In this document: in pieces, positions 1 to 5,720 of the stretch
How positions within the stretch are numbered: the stretch's first letter is position 1
Layout: each line of letters opens with the position of its first letter
Origin: an uncultured Aliterella sp.
GTDB lineage: Bacteria; Cyanobacteriota; Cyanobacteriia; Cyanobacteriales; Chroococcidiopsidaceae
Reading direction: 5' to 3'
DNA: 6,925 bases
Assembly: GCA_905479905.1 (NCBI GenBank)
Contig: CAJQOK010000197.1
Span: forward strand, 1-6,925
Notes under the pieces: generated by a model
Databases searched by the model: none
Told to the model about the DNA's origin: nothing
Seen by the model: only the letters and a program-made list of their open reading frames with translations
Program-made: the position numbers and the translations under genes

Positions 1-581
1 GCCATCATCAAGGTTTCTGTTGCGCCGACGCTGGGATAATCTAAATAAATTTTTGCTCCCTGTAATCTTTTTCTATTGCCTTTAATATAAGCATTGACCA
101 TGCCATGCTCTATTTGCACGTCAGCGCCCATTAATTGCAGCCCTCGCACGTGCAAAGCTACAGGTCTTGCTCCAATAGTGCAACCACCAGGCAAGGGTAC
201 GCAAGCGGCTCCTAGGCGTGCGAGCAATGGGCCAATCGCAAAGAAACTCGCCCGTAACTGACTAACTAATTCGTAGGGCGCTTGAGATTTGCTGATCGTA
301 GTGGCATTTATATCTAAAACATCGCCAGTTTGGGTAATCTTTACACCCAAAGATAAGAGAATTTCGCCCATTAGCGTTACATCTACTAGCGCCGGAACGT
401 TACGCAGGCGGCAATCTTCTGAGCAAAGCAAGGCGGCGACAATTAAGACTAATGCCGAATTTTTTGCGCCGCTAATTTTTACATGACCTTTTAGCGGCGC
501 TCCACCCCAAATTTGTAATACTGAGGGATCGGCTTCTGGAGAACCGATTGTTTTAATCGAGTTTAGATGAGTAGTAATAAT
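1..581 (-). CDS. murA: UDP-N-acetylglucosamine 1-carboxyvinyltransferase (MurA), 5' part, runs off the left edge
   Basis: MurA transfers enolpyruvate from PEP to UDP-GlcNAc, the first committed step of cytoplasmic peptidoglycan precursor synthesis. 193 codons are visible, under half of the usual length of roughly 420-440. Reading leftward, the N-terminal EPT-synthase repeat starts at [22 protein letters not shown], numbered from an ATT at 579-581. Its K40-N41 match the PEP/substrate-binding Lys-Asn of the family. R110 lies in QLRASFF. The catalytic cysteine is C134 in [11 protein letters not shown]. The visible part ends in [12 protein letters not shown]. The frame is open back to a TAG at 636-638 but holds no ATG, GTG, TTG or CTG before M71, which is already past the KISGAKNSA core. 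I placed the start at ATT 579-581 because a perfect GGAGG lies 5 bases upstream; the next codon, also ATT, is possible too. Identity is very secure; the start is inferred. Confidence 0.93.
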   Translation of the reverse strand, partial: MITTHLNSIKTIGSPEADPSVLQIWGGAPLKGHVKISGAKNSALVLIVAALLCSEDCRLRNVPALVDVTLMGEILLSLGVKITQTGDVLDINATTISKSQAPYELVSQLRASFFAIGPLLARLGAACVPLPGGCTIGARPVALHVRGLQLMGADVQIEHGMVNAYIKGNRKRLQGAKIYLDYPSVGATETLMM

Positions 582-586
582 TTTAG

Positions 587-591
587 CCTCC
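587..591 (-). promoter_or_regulatory. Shine-Dalgarno GGAGG that sets the probable murA start
   Basis: The minus strand reads GGAGG, then CTAAA, then ATT ATT ACT ACT. The site is 5 bases before the first ATT and 8 before the second, both good spacings. No standard start codon lies within reach in the murA frame. This is the main evidence for a non-canonical start, or for a mutated or misread ATG at this place. Confidence 0.55.
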
Positions 592-789
592 GAAATTTGT
601 TGAGTATCTTTATATATGCGAATTTGGTTTTGATTCTACATTGATAATTGCCATCCGTAAAACTAGAAAATTCTCTGATATTTTCACTTGGTAGGTATTA
701 TTGCTTCCCGTATTTATACTGCCACAAGCAAAGCTAGTTTAAACTACTGTAAAACGAAGGTACAAAACCTCGGTTTTTTTACATAACTA

Positions 790-818
790 TTGACACGGGT
801 TTATATATAAGAGATAGT
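790..818 (+). promoter_or_regulatory. Probable sigma-70 type promoter of the tRNA-Leu gene
   Basis: A perfect -35 box TTGACA (790-795) is followed after 17 bases by GATAGT (813-818), a 4/6 match to TATAAT. Transcription would begin about 20 bases before the mature tRNA. The AT-rich run between the boxes (TTATATATAA) offers other -10-like hexamers, but at poor spacing. The assignment rests on sequence match and position only. Confidence 0.5.
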
Positions 819-846
819 TGTAAACTGTCTCCAAAAAGACTGATAA

Positions 847-928
847 GCGGAACTGGCGGAATTGGCAGACGCGCTAGATTCAGGTTCTAGTGCCGCAAGG
901 CTTCCGGGTTCAAGTCCCGGGTTCCGCA
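847..928 (+). tRNA. tRNA-Leu, anticodon CAG
   Basis: All parts of a class II tRNA can be drawn. The 7-bp acceptor stem is GCGGAAC (847-853) with GTTCCGC (921-927), perfectly paired, with discriminator A928. The anticodon stem CTAGA (874-878)/TCTAG (886-890) encloses the 7-base loop TTCAGGT, which puts anticodon CAG at 881-883, so it reads CUG leucine codons. The long variable arm folds as GCC/GGC around GCAA (892-901), as expected for tRNA-Leu. The T arm CCGGG/CCCGG (904-908, 916-920) holds TTCAAGT. CCA is not encoded: the bases after A928 are TT, so it must be added after transcription, as is usual in cyanobacteria. No intron is present. Confidence 0.97.
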
Positions 929-957
929 TTAATTTATGTAGCTCTAAACACCTCTAA

Positions 958-1734
958 ATGCTGACAAGTCTGCAAAATCCTTTTGTCAAGCAAATTCGCA
1001 AACTTCAATCGGCGAAGGAACGAAAAGCACAAAATTTATTTTTGCTAGAAGGCACTCATCTAATTGAATCGGCTTGCGCGGTAGATTATCCGCTAGTTAG
1101 CGTTTGTTGTACCGAACAATGGCTTGCAAATCATCAATCTTTGTGGGAAAGCTTGGGTTTAGTAGCCCAAAGAACAGACATTGTTAGCGCCGAAGTATTG
1201 AGTGCGATCGCAACTACTGTAAATCCTGATGGTGTAATTGCTACCGCAACGCGCCTTAATCCTCAAACTACATTGCCTTGTAGGGGTTTGTTACTGGCAT
1301 TAGAAACCGTGCAAGATCCAGGCAATTTAGGCACAATTATTCGTACCTGTGCGGCGGCGGGGGCGGCGGGATTGTATATAAGTAGTGATAGCGTAGACTT
1401 AGATCATCCCAAGGTGTTAAGAGCCAGTGCTGGGCAGTGGTTTCGCTTACCAATGGCGGTAACTGACGATGTTTACGCTACTTGCCTTGAATGTCAAAAA
1501 TTGGGAATGCAAATTGTCTCCACTGCTTCTACTGCAAAATTAACTTACTGGGAATTAGATTTACTTCGTCCTACTTTAATTTTATTGGGGAACGAAGGGG
1601 CGGGATTATCTACTCAATTGTTAGGAATTGCTGACAAACAAGTAAGTATTCCTTTACAGAAGGGGGTAGAGTCGGTAAATGTAGCGATCGCCGCAGCTTT
1701 ATTACTCTACGAAGCCCAGCGTCAGCAAAGATAA
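958..1734 (+). CDS. SpoU/TrmH-family RNA 2'-O-ribose methyltransferase
   Basis: This 258-residue protein is predicted to transfer a methyl group from SAM to a ribose 2'-OH in rRNA or tRNA, in the cytoplasm. Residues 1-100 look like the small substrate-binding domain of RlmB/TsnR-type members (NPFVKQIRKLQSAKER, then FLLEGTHLIE). The SPOUT knotted catalytic domain occupies about 109-258. Motif 1 is ALETVQDPGNLGTIIRTCAA (N123, R129), motif 2 is LILLGNEGAGLS (208-218), and motif 3 is IPLQKGVESVNVAIAAALLL (231-250, N241). All three are intact, so it should be active. The ATG start fits the conserved N-terminus (MLTSLQNP), although no clear Shine-Dalgarno precedes it. It starts 29 bases after the tRNA-Leu gene with no terminator between, so read-through from the tRNA promoter is plausible. 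Its 3' end is 2 bases from a convergent thioesterase. The exact target nucleotide cannot be told from sequence. Confidence 0.93.
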   Translation: MLTSLQNPFVKQIRKLQSAKERKAQNLFLLEGTHLIESACAVDYPLVSVCCTEQWLANHQSLWESLGLVAQRTDIVSAEVLSAIATTVNPDGVIATATRLNPQTTLPCRGLLLALETVQDPGNLGTIIRTCAAAGAAGLYISSDSVDLDHPKVLRASAGQWFRLPMAVTDDVYATCLECQKLGMQIVSTASTAKLTYWELDLLRPTLILLGNEGAGLSTQLLGIADKQVSIPLQKGVESVNVAIAAALLLYEAQRQQR

Positions 1735-1736
1735 AA

Positions 1737-2135
1737 TTATTTTGTAAATATATCTACCACTTTTTGCGGTATTGCTTTGGGACGCATAGAAGCCGCTTCA
1801 ACCCATACCCACAAGGCTTCCGCCGTTACAACTAATAGGTGATCACGCTTGCGAATTTCATAGCGCCGAACAGCACGAGAACCGCGCACCTCTTGAATCC
1901 AAGTTGTTATATCTAAATAATCTCCAGCGATCGCCGGGCGCAAGTAGTCTATAGCTAATCTTCGCATGACAAATACACTGCCCAACTGGCGGTAATTATC
2001 TAACGTCAAACCCAAATGTTCTGAGTGTTCAATTGCCGCTTGCTCTAAATAACTTTGGTAGACAGCATTATTGACATGACCTAAAGCATCCATTTCATAA
2101 TGCCTAACTCGCAATTGAATGGTAAATATGTTCAT
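1737..2135 (-). CDS. 4-hydroxybenzoyl-CoA thioesterase family (hotdog-fold) acyl thioesterase
   Basis: This 132-residue, single-domain hotdog protein is predicted to hydrolyse acyl-CoA or acyl-ACP thioesters in the cytoplasm. Its N-terminal signature is VRHYEMDALGHVNNAVYQSY, in which D16 is the expected catalytic Asp of the 4HBT type, followed by the G19-H20-V21-N22-N23 turn and a helix (YLEQAAIEHSEHLG). Length is typical for the family. The RxYExDxxGxVNNAxYxSY pattern resembles plant acyl-lipid thioesterases and methylketone synthase 2 more than cyanobacterial DHNA-CoA thioesterase, whose motif I recall as DTDGAGVVYF. A role in fatty-acid release is therefore likelier than phylloquinone synthesis; this is from memory, not alignment. 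The ATG start puts the hotdog core at the right distance; no strong ribosome site is seen. It converges on the methyltransferase gene, with stop codons 2 bases apart. The substrate is unknown. Confidence 0.85.
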   Translation of the reverse strand: MNIFTIQLRVRHYEMDALGHVNNAVYQSYLEQAAIEHSEHLGLTLDNYRQLGSVFVMRRLAIDYLRPAIAGDYLDITTWIQEVRGSRAVRRYEIRKRDHLLVVTAEALWVWVEAASMRPKAIPQKVVDIFTK

Positions 2136-2447
2136 ATTGAATAGTTAAGTATTGTGTCTCAATTAAGGGTTTCGCTCAAAAAGTTTTAAATAATAACATA
2201 CTTTAAGGCAATAATGTTGATTAGGCGGCAAAATTGGGCTTTTTCTCAGCATTGATAAGCAAAAATTACAAAAGAAGTCGCCAAATCCATATATCTTAAA
2301 GGTTTCATCGATCCAAATCAGGCGATCGCACCTTAGAATGATTCATTGAAATATCGAATGTACAGAAGTTTCAGCCATTGTGAGTTAAATTCAATTTATT
2401 TATCCCACAAGGTGAAATTTTGCCTGTAGTTCTTAAGGAGATTAATA
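2136..2447. other. 312-base intergenic region between the divergent thioesterase and hup genes
   Basis: No credible small ORF, RNA gene or stable long hairpin is seen. It must carry promoters for both flanking genes. On the minus strand, TTGAGC (2174-2179) and CACAAT (2151-2156) are 17 bases apart, a weak thioesterase promoter candidate that would leave a very short leader. For hup no convincing -35/-10 pair stands out; TTGTGA at 2378-2383 with TATCCC at 2401-2406 is the best and is poor. One HIP1 octamer lies at 2322-2329. The hup ribosome site is at the right end. Confidence 0.4.
2435..2440 (+). promoter_or_regulatory. Strong Shine-Dalgarno AAGGAG of hup
   Basis: AAGGAG lies 7 bases before ATG 2448, close to the ideal spacing and by far the best ribosome site on the plus strand here. 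This fits the high expression expected of a nucleoid protein and fixes the start. Confidence 0.85.
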
Positions 2448-2735
2448 ATGAATAAAGGTGAATTGGTAGACGCAGTAGCAGACAGAGCTAATGTAACCAA
2501 AAAACAAGCAGATGCCGTACTTAGCGCCGCTTTAGACTCAATTGTTGACGCGGTATCTACAGGAGACAAAGTAACTCTAGTAGGCTTTGGCTCCTTTGAA
2601 AGACGCGATCGCAAAGAACGCGAAGGACGCAACCCCAAAACTAACGAAAAGATGAGCATTCCAGCAACAAGAGTTCCAGCTTTTTCCCCTGGCAAATTGT
2701 TCAGAGAGAAAGTAGCACCCAAGGGAGACGACTAA
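2448..2735 (+). CDS. hup: HU-family DNA-binding nucleoid protein
   Basis: This 95-residue small basic protein acts as a dimer that bends and compacts DNA with little sequence preference. The sequence shows the full HU fold. The N-terminal helices are MNKGELVDAVADRANVTKKQ and the following segment to about residue 38. The hallmark GFGSF sits at 46-50, and the DNA-wrapping arm at about 53-75 is rich in Arg and Lys. The arm tip R61-N62-P63 carries the proline that intercalates between base pairs in the family. The C-terminal helix is AFSPGKLFREKV. Length is close to the usual 90-95, with a short acidic tail (KGDD). The start is fixed by an ideal AAGGAG. It is followed after only 4 bases by a cobalamin-type gene on the same strand, so the two may share a transcript. 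HU is preferred over IHF because the arm reads GRNPKTNEKMSIPA. Confidence 0.97.
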   Translation: MNKGELVDAVADRANVTKKQADAVLSAALDSIVDAVSTGDKVTLVGFGSFERRDRKEREGRNPKTNEKMSIPATRVPAFSPGKLFREKVAPKGDD

Positions 2736-2739
2736 AAGC

Positions 2740-3846
2740 TTGACTCAGCCTGGACATGGAGGAAATTTAGCTTGGGCGGCCGTTATAGCTGGCTGCCCAA
2801 CAGATGCAATTATCGATTTTTCTGCCAGTATTAGCCCTTTAGGGCCGCCTAAAAGTGCGATGGCGGCGATCGCTGCTAATCTCGATAACCTTAGCCATTA
2901 TCCCGATCCAGACTATCGGGAGTTACGCACGGCTTTGGGTAAATTGCATCAATTACCTCCAGATTGGATTTTGCCGGGTAATGGCTCGGCAGAATTACTT
3001 ACCTGGGCAGGCTGGGACTTAGCAACCTTAGCCGCTACGGCTTTAGTTACTCCAGCTTTTGGGGACTACTGGCGCAGTCTTAAGGCTTTTAAGGCTAATG
3101 TCTACCCGTTTTCGATCTTTGAGGCTAATCAAGGGCTAGATCCTTACTTAACGTGCGGTCGCAATTTTCTGTTGTCGCCGCAATCAAGCCTCCACTCTTA
3201 CTCCCCTTTGGAGCGGGGGCTATTGCTCAATAATCCTCACAATCCTAGCGGTAAGTTATTTCTCAAAGAGTCGATTGCGCCCTACTTAGACGAATTTGCC
3301 CTAGTGGTGGTGGATGAGGCTTTTATGGATTTTTTGCCGCCAGGGGAGCAGCAAAGTTTGATTCCGCTAGTGGCAAAATATCCCAATTTAATAATTTTGC
3401 GATCGCTAACTAAGTTTTATAGTTTACCAGGGCTAAGAATCGGTTATGCCATTGCTCACCCCGACAGGCTCAAAAGTTGGCAAGAGCGCCGCGATCCTTG
3501 GTCTGTAAGCACTTTAGCGGCGGCGGCGGCGATCGCAATTATTCAAGATACAGCTTTTCAACAGCAAACTTGGGATTGGCTACCAAGCGCGCGATCGCAA
3601 CTATTTACAACGTTGGCTCAACTGCCCGGATTGCAACCCATGAGGAGTGCGGCTAACTTTTTACTTGTACACTCTACTAGCCCCGTAAAGGAGCTTCAGC
3701 AACGCTTATTGCAGCAGCACAGGATATTAATCCGCGACTGCCTGAGTTTTCCTGAACTTGGAGATTACTATTTTCGAGTAGCAGTGCGATCGCAAGCCGA
3801 AAACGAGCAGTTGGTAAAGGCGATCGCTCAATCTATAATTAATTAG
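2740..3846 (+). CDS. cobD: CobD-like L-threonine-O-3-phosphate decarboxylase (fold-type I PLP enzyme)
   Basis: CobD decarboxylates L-threonine phosphate to (R)-1-amino-2-propanol phosphate, the linker of the cobalamin nucleotide loop, in the cytoplasm. The 368 residues are normal for the family. The N-terminus GHGGNLAWAA and DFSASISPLGPP (26-37) is typical of CobD rather than histidinol-phosphate aminotransferase, its close relative. PLP-site residues are visible: NNPHNPSG (164-171), D192 in VVDEAF, the Schiff-base lysine K225 in SLTKFYSLPGLRIGYA, R233, and substrate-carboxylate R350. The start is TTG at 2740; no in-frame ATG lies near, and GGGAG (2723-2727) inside the end of hup is a rather distant ribosome site. 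Residues about 147-161 (PQSSLHSYSPLERGL) look like a low-conservation insert with a GC-rich palindrome below it. Six HIP1 octamers fall in this gene. HisC-type aminotransferase activity is the main alternative. Confidence 0.87.
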   Translation: MTQPGHGGNLAWAAVIAGCPTDAIIDFSASISPLGPPKSAMAAIAANLDNLSHYPDPDYRELRTALGKLHQLPPDWILPGNGSAELLTWAGWDLATLAATALVTPAFGDYWRSLKAFKANVYPFSIFEANQGLDPYLTCGRNFLLSPQSSLHSYSPLERGLLLNNPHNPSGKLFLKESIAPYLDEFALVVVDEAFMDFLPPGEQQSLIPLVAKYPNLIILRSLTKFYSLPGLRIGYAIAHPDRLKSWQERRDPWSVSTLAAAAAIAIIQDTAFQQQTWDWLPSARSQLFTTLAQLPGLQPMRSAANFLLVHSTSPVKELQQRLLQQHRILIRDCLSFPELGDYYFRVAVRSQAENEQLVKAIAQSIIN

Positions 3847-3867
3847 CGCCATTTTATAACTAAACCT

Positions 3868-5178
3868 ATGGCGGACTACGACTTAGTAATTATTGGTGGC
3901 TCTTTAGCCGGACGTTATGCAGCTAGTAGGGCGATAGAGCAAAACAAAAAAGTTGCCTTGATTGAACCTGACGAAACAACGCTATTTAATTTACTTTTTC
4001 CTTATGCTTTAAGTCAGCTAAGGCAAGTAAAACAGCAATTTTTTATTCCTCCTAATTATCAAATCTCTCTTAGTTGGGCAGAAGTTAGCCAATGGATTAA
4101 AAATGTCATTGCTAATATCCAGGAAAAACATTCTTTAACAGTTTTAGCAGCTTTGGGAGTAGATGTAATTGTTGGTAATGCAGAATTTAGCAGCCAAAAA
4201 TTACTAATTAAAGTTAATAGTCGTATACTTAGCGCCCATTCTTATCTAATTGCTACTGGTACAATTCCAAAAGCTGGATTAGAAACTCATAACTACTTTA
4301 CTTCTGCCAATATTGGACAGCAGTTAGATGTAACGAAAGCTGGAAAAAATTGGGTAGTTATTGGTGGTAATCCCGATAGTATTACTTGGGCGCAAATTTT
4401 AAATCGTTTAGGGTTTAATGTTACTTTGATTGTTAAAAATTTGCAAGTTTTATCTAGTTTAGATGCGGATACATCTTACCTAGTGCAAGCTATCTTAGAA
4501 GCAGACGGAGTAAGGGTACTGACGGACACCTCTGTCAGCCAAGTTAAGGAAATTGAGGGTAAAAAGTGGATTCAAGCAGGTAATAAAGCGATTGAAACTG
4601 ATGAAATATTAACTTGCGTTGGCTACGAGCCTAATATCAAAAACTTACAACTAGAAACCGTAAATGTTAAATGGCATAGGCGGGGTATTGATGTAAATTC
4701 TTGGCTACAAACTACAAATCCTCAAATTTACGCTTGTGGTGATGTAATTGGGGGTTATTCCGGCGCTAATATTAGTAATTATGAAGCAAGGATCGCAGTA
4801 AACAATGCCTTGTCACTGCCAAAATTAAAAGTTAATTATCAAAGTATTCCTTGGGGAACTTATACAAATCCTCAAATTGCTCAAGTAGGATTTACTGAAA
4901 ACCAAGCAACACAAATTTATGAAAAGGATGTCGTTGTATTGCCACATTATTTTAAAGATGTGGCGGCGGCTCAATTAAAAGAAGAAACTACCGGGATTTT
5001 TAAAATAGTTATGCGTCGCAATGGGGAGATACTCGGAGCGACAATTATTAGTTCTCAAGCTGGGGAATTAATTAATATTATGGCTTTAGCGATCGCTCAA
5101 AAACTAAAAATAGAGGCAATTTCTCACCTATTCCCCCCCTATCCTAGTTTTGCGGAAATTTTTACTTTCGGGCGCTAA
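3868..5178 (+). CDS. FAD/NAD(P)-binding oxidoreductase of the disulfide-reductase fold, lacking the redox cysteines
   Basis: This 436-residue protein has the three-domain layout of dihydrolipoamide dehydrogenase, glutathione reductase and mercuric reductase. The FAD Rossmann motif is VIIGGSLAG (7-15) with acidic E33 at the end of strand 2. The second FAD motif LIATGTIP (127-134) and the FAD-ribityl motif IYACGDV (288-294) follow. A second Rossmann motif VVIGGNPDS (163-171) should bind NAD(P)H, but its third Gly is replaced. A C-terminal interface domain starts near 326 (SIPWGTYTNPQIAQVGF). The CxxxxC disulfide that normally follows E33 is absent: this region is ETTLFNLLFPYALSQL, and the only cysteines are C250 and C290. 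The C-terminal His-Pro-Thr-x-x-Glu base is PYPSFAE, with no His. Thiol-disulfide chemistry is therefore unlikely. The true reaction is unknown; quinone or other electron transfer is possible. It follows cobD by 21 bases and may be co-transcribed. By eye its codons are AT-richer than its neighbours'. Confidence 0.85.
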   Translation: MADYDLVIIGGSLAGRYAASRAIEQNKKVALIEPDETTLFNLLFPYALSQLRQVKQQFFIPPNYQISLSWAEVSQWIKNVIANIQEKHSLTVLAALGVDVIVGNAEFSSQKLLIKVNSRILSAHSYLIATGTIPKAGLETHNYFTSANIGQQLDVTKAGKNWVVIGGNPDSITWAQILNRLGFNVTLIVKNLQVLSSLDADTSYLVQAILEADGVRVLTDTSVSQVKEIEGKKWIQAGNKAIETDEILTCVGYEPNIKNLQLETVNVKWHRRGIDVNSWLQTTNPQIYACGDVIGGYSGANISNYEARIAVNNALSLPKLKVNYQSIPWGTYTNPQIAQVGFTENQATQIYEKDVVVLPHYFKDVAAAQLKEETTGIFKIVMRRNGEILGATIISSQAGELINIMALAIAQKLKIEAISHLFPPYPSFAEIFTFGR

Positions 5179-5200
5179 GTTCGCGCTAAAATCTTAACGG

Positions 5201-5231
5201 GACAAGATACTTAGCTTGTCGGTGGTTTTTT
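5201..5231 (+). terminator. Weak intrinsic-terminator-like hairpin after the oxidoreductase
   Basis: GACAAG (5201-5206) pairs fully with CTTGTC (5215-5220) around an 8-base loop. Five bases later comes a run of six T (5226-5231). The stem is short and the T run is set back from it, so it would be inefficient. Its position between the oxidoreductase stop and the ispG start fits a transcript boundary. Confidence 0.33.
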
Positions 5232-5259
5232 CCCTACCCCCATTTATCCCCTACAGGTT

Positions 5260-5715
5260 ATGCAAACCCTGACACCAGCAACTCATCAGCCTCTAGATAC
5301 CACCATCCACCGCCGCAAAACTCGAAGCGTCAAAGTTGGTAATATTACCATTGGCGGCGGCTACCCAGTGGTGGTGCAGTCGATGATTAACGAAGATACC
5401 TTAGATATAGATGGCTCGGTAGCCGCAATTCGTCGCCTGCATGAAATTGGCTGCGAAATTGTCCGTGTTACTGTACCAAGTATGGCTCACGCTAAGGCTT
5501 TAGCAGAAATCAAGCAAAAATTAGCCTTAACTTATCAAAGCGTCCCCTTAGTCGCTGACGTGCATCATAATGGCATGAAAATTGCCCTAGAAGTTGCCAA
5601 GCACGTTGATAAAGTCCGCATCAACCCAGGACTTTATGTATTTGAAAAGCCAAAAACTACCGAATATACTCAAGCCGACTTTGATGAGATTGGCGACAAA
5701 ATTCGCGAAACTTAG
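5260..5715 (+). CDS. ispG: IspG (4-hydroxy-3-methylbut-2-en-1-yl diphosphate synthase), N-terminal part, ended early by a frameshift
   Basis: IspG (GcpE) reduces methylerythritol cyclodiphosphate to HMBPP, the next-to-last step of the MEP pathway that supplies carotenoids, phytol and quinone tails. In cyanobacteria ferredoxin is the likely electron donor. This frame holds 151 residues of the TIM-barrel domain: [12 protein letters not shown] (38-49), LVADVHHNG (97-105), KVRINPG (118-124), ending GDKIRET. A TAG stop follows at 5713-5715, where relatives continue with [12 protein letters not shown]. One extra T near 5711-5713 would give TTA GCG CCA and restore exactly that reading into the next frame. 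A whole gene would be about 399 residues, close to the family length. This fragment alone lacks the iron-sulfur domain and could not work. The ATG at 5260 matches the usual N-terminus ahead of [14 protein letters not shown]. Confidence 0.92.
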   Translation: MQTLTPATHQPLDTTIHRRKTRSVKVGNITIGGGYPVVVQSMINEDTLDIDGSVAAIRRLHEIGCEIVRVTVPSMAHAKALAEIKQKLALTYQSVPLVADVHHNGMKIALEVAKHVDKVRINPGLYVFEKPKTTEYTQADFDEIGDKIRET

Positions 5716-5720
5716 CGCCA

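Noticed and set aside
289..486. 65-residue plus-strand open frame
   Set aside because: It lies wholly antisense to the conserved murA coding region and has no recognisable domain or ribosome site.
713..718. TATAAA on the minus strand as a murA -10 box
   Set aside because: It is a good hexamer, but no acceptable -35 element lies 16-18 bases upstream, so it is not listed as a feature.
764..780. Hairpin followed by T run (AAAACC TC GGTTTTTTT), possible terminator
   Set aside because: The loop would have only 2 bases, or the stem only 5 AT-rich pairs, and no gene ends just upstream: murA and tRNA-Leu are divergent.
2396..2722. 108-residue minus-strand open frame
   Set aside because: It is the antisense shadow of hup, which has a perfect family match and ribosome site; the translation shows no known motif.
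5705..5716. Programmed -1 ribosomal frameshift in ispG
   Set aside because: The site GAA ACT TAG has no X-XXY-YYZ slippery heptamer; the tRNA for ACT would have to re-pair with AAC. No pseudoknot or upstream Shine-Dalgarno stimulator is evident.
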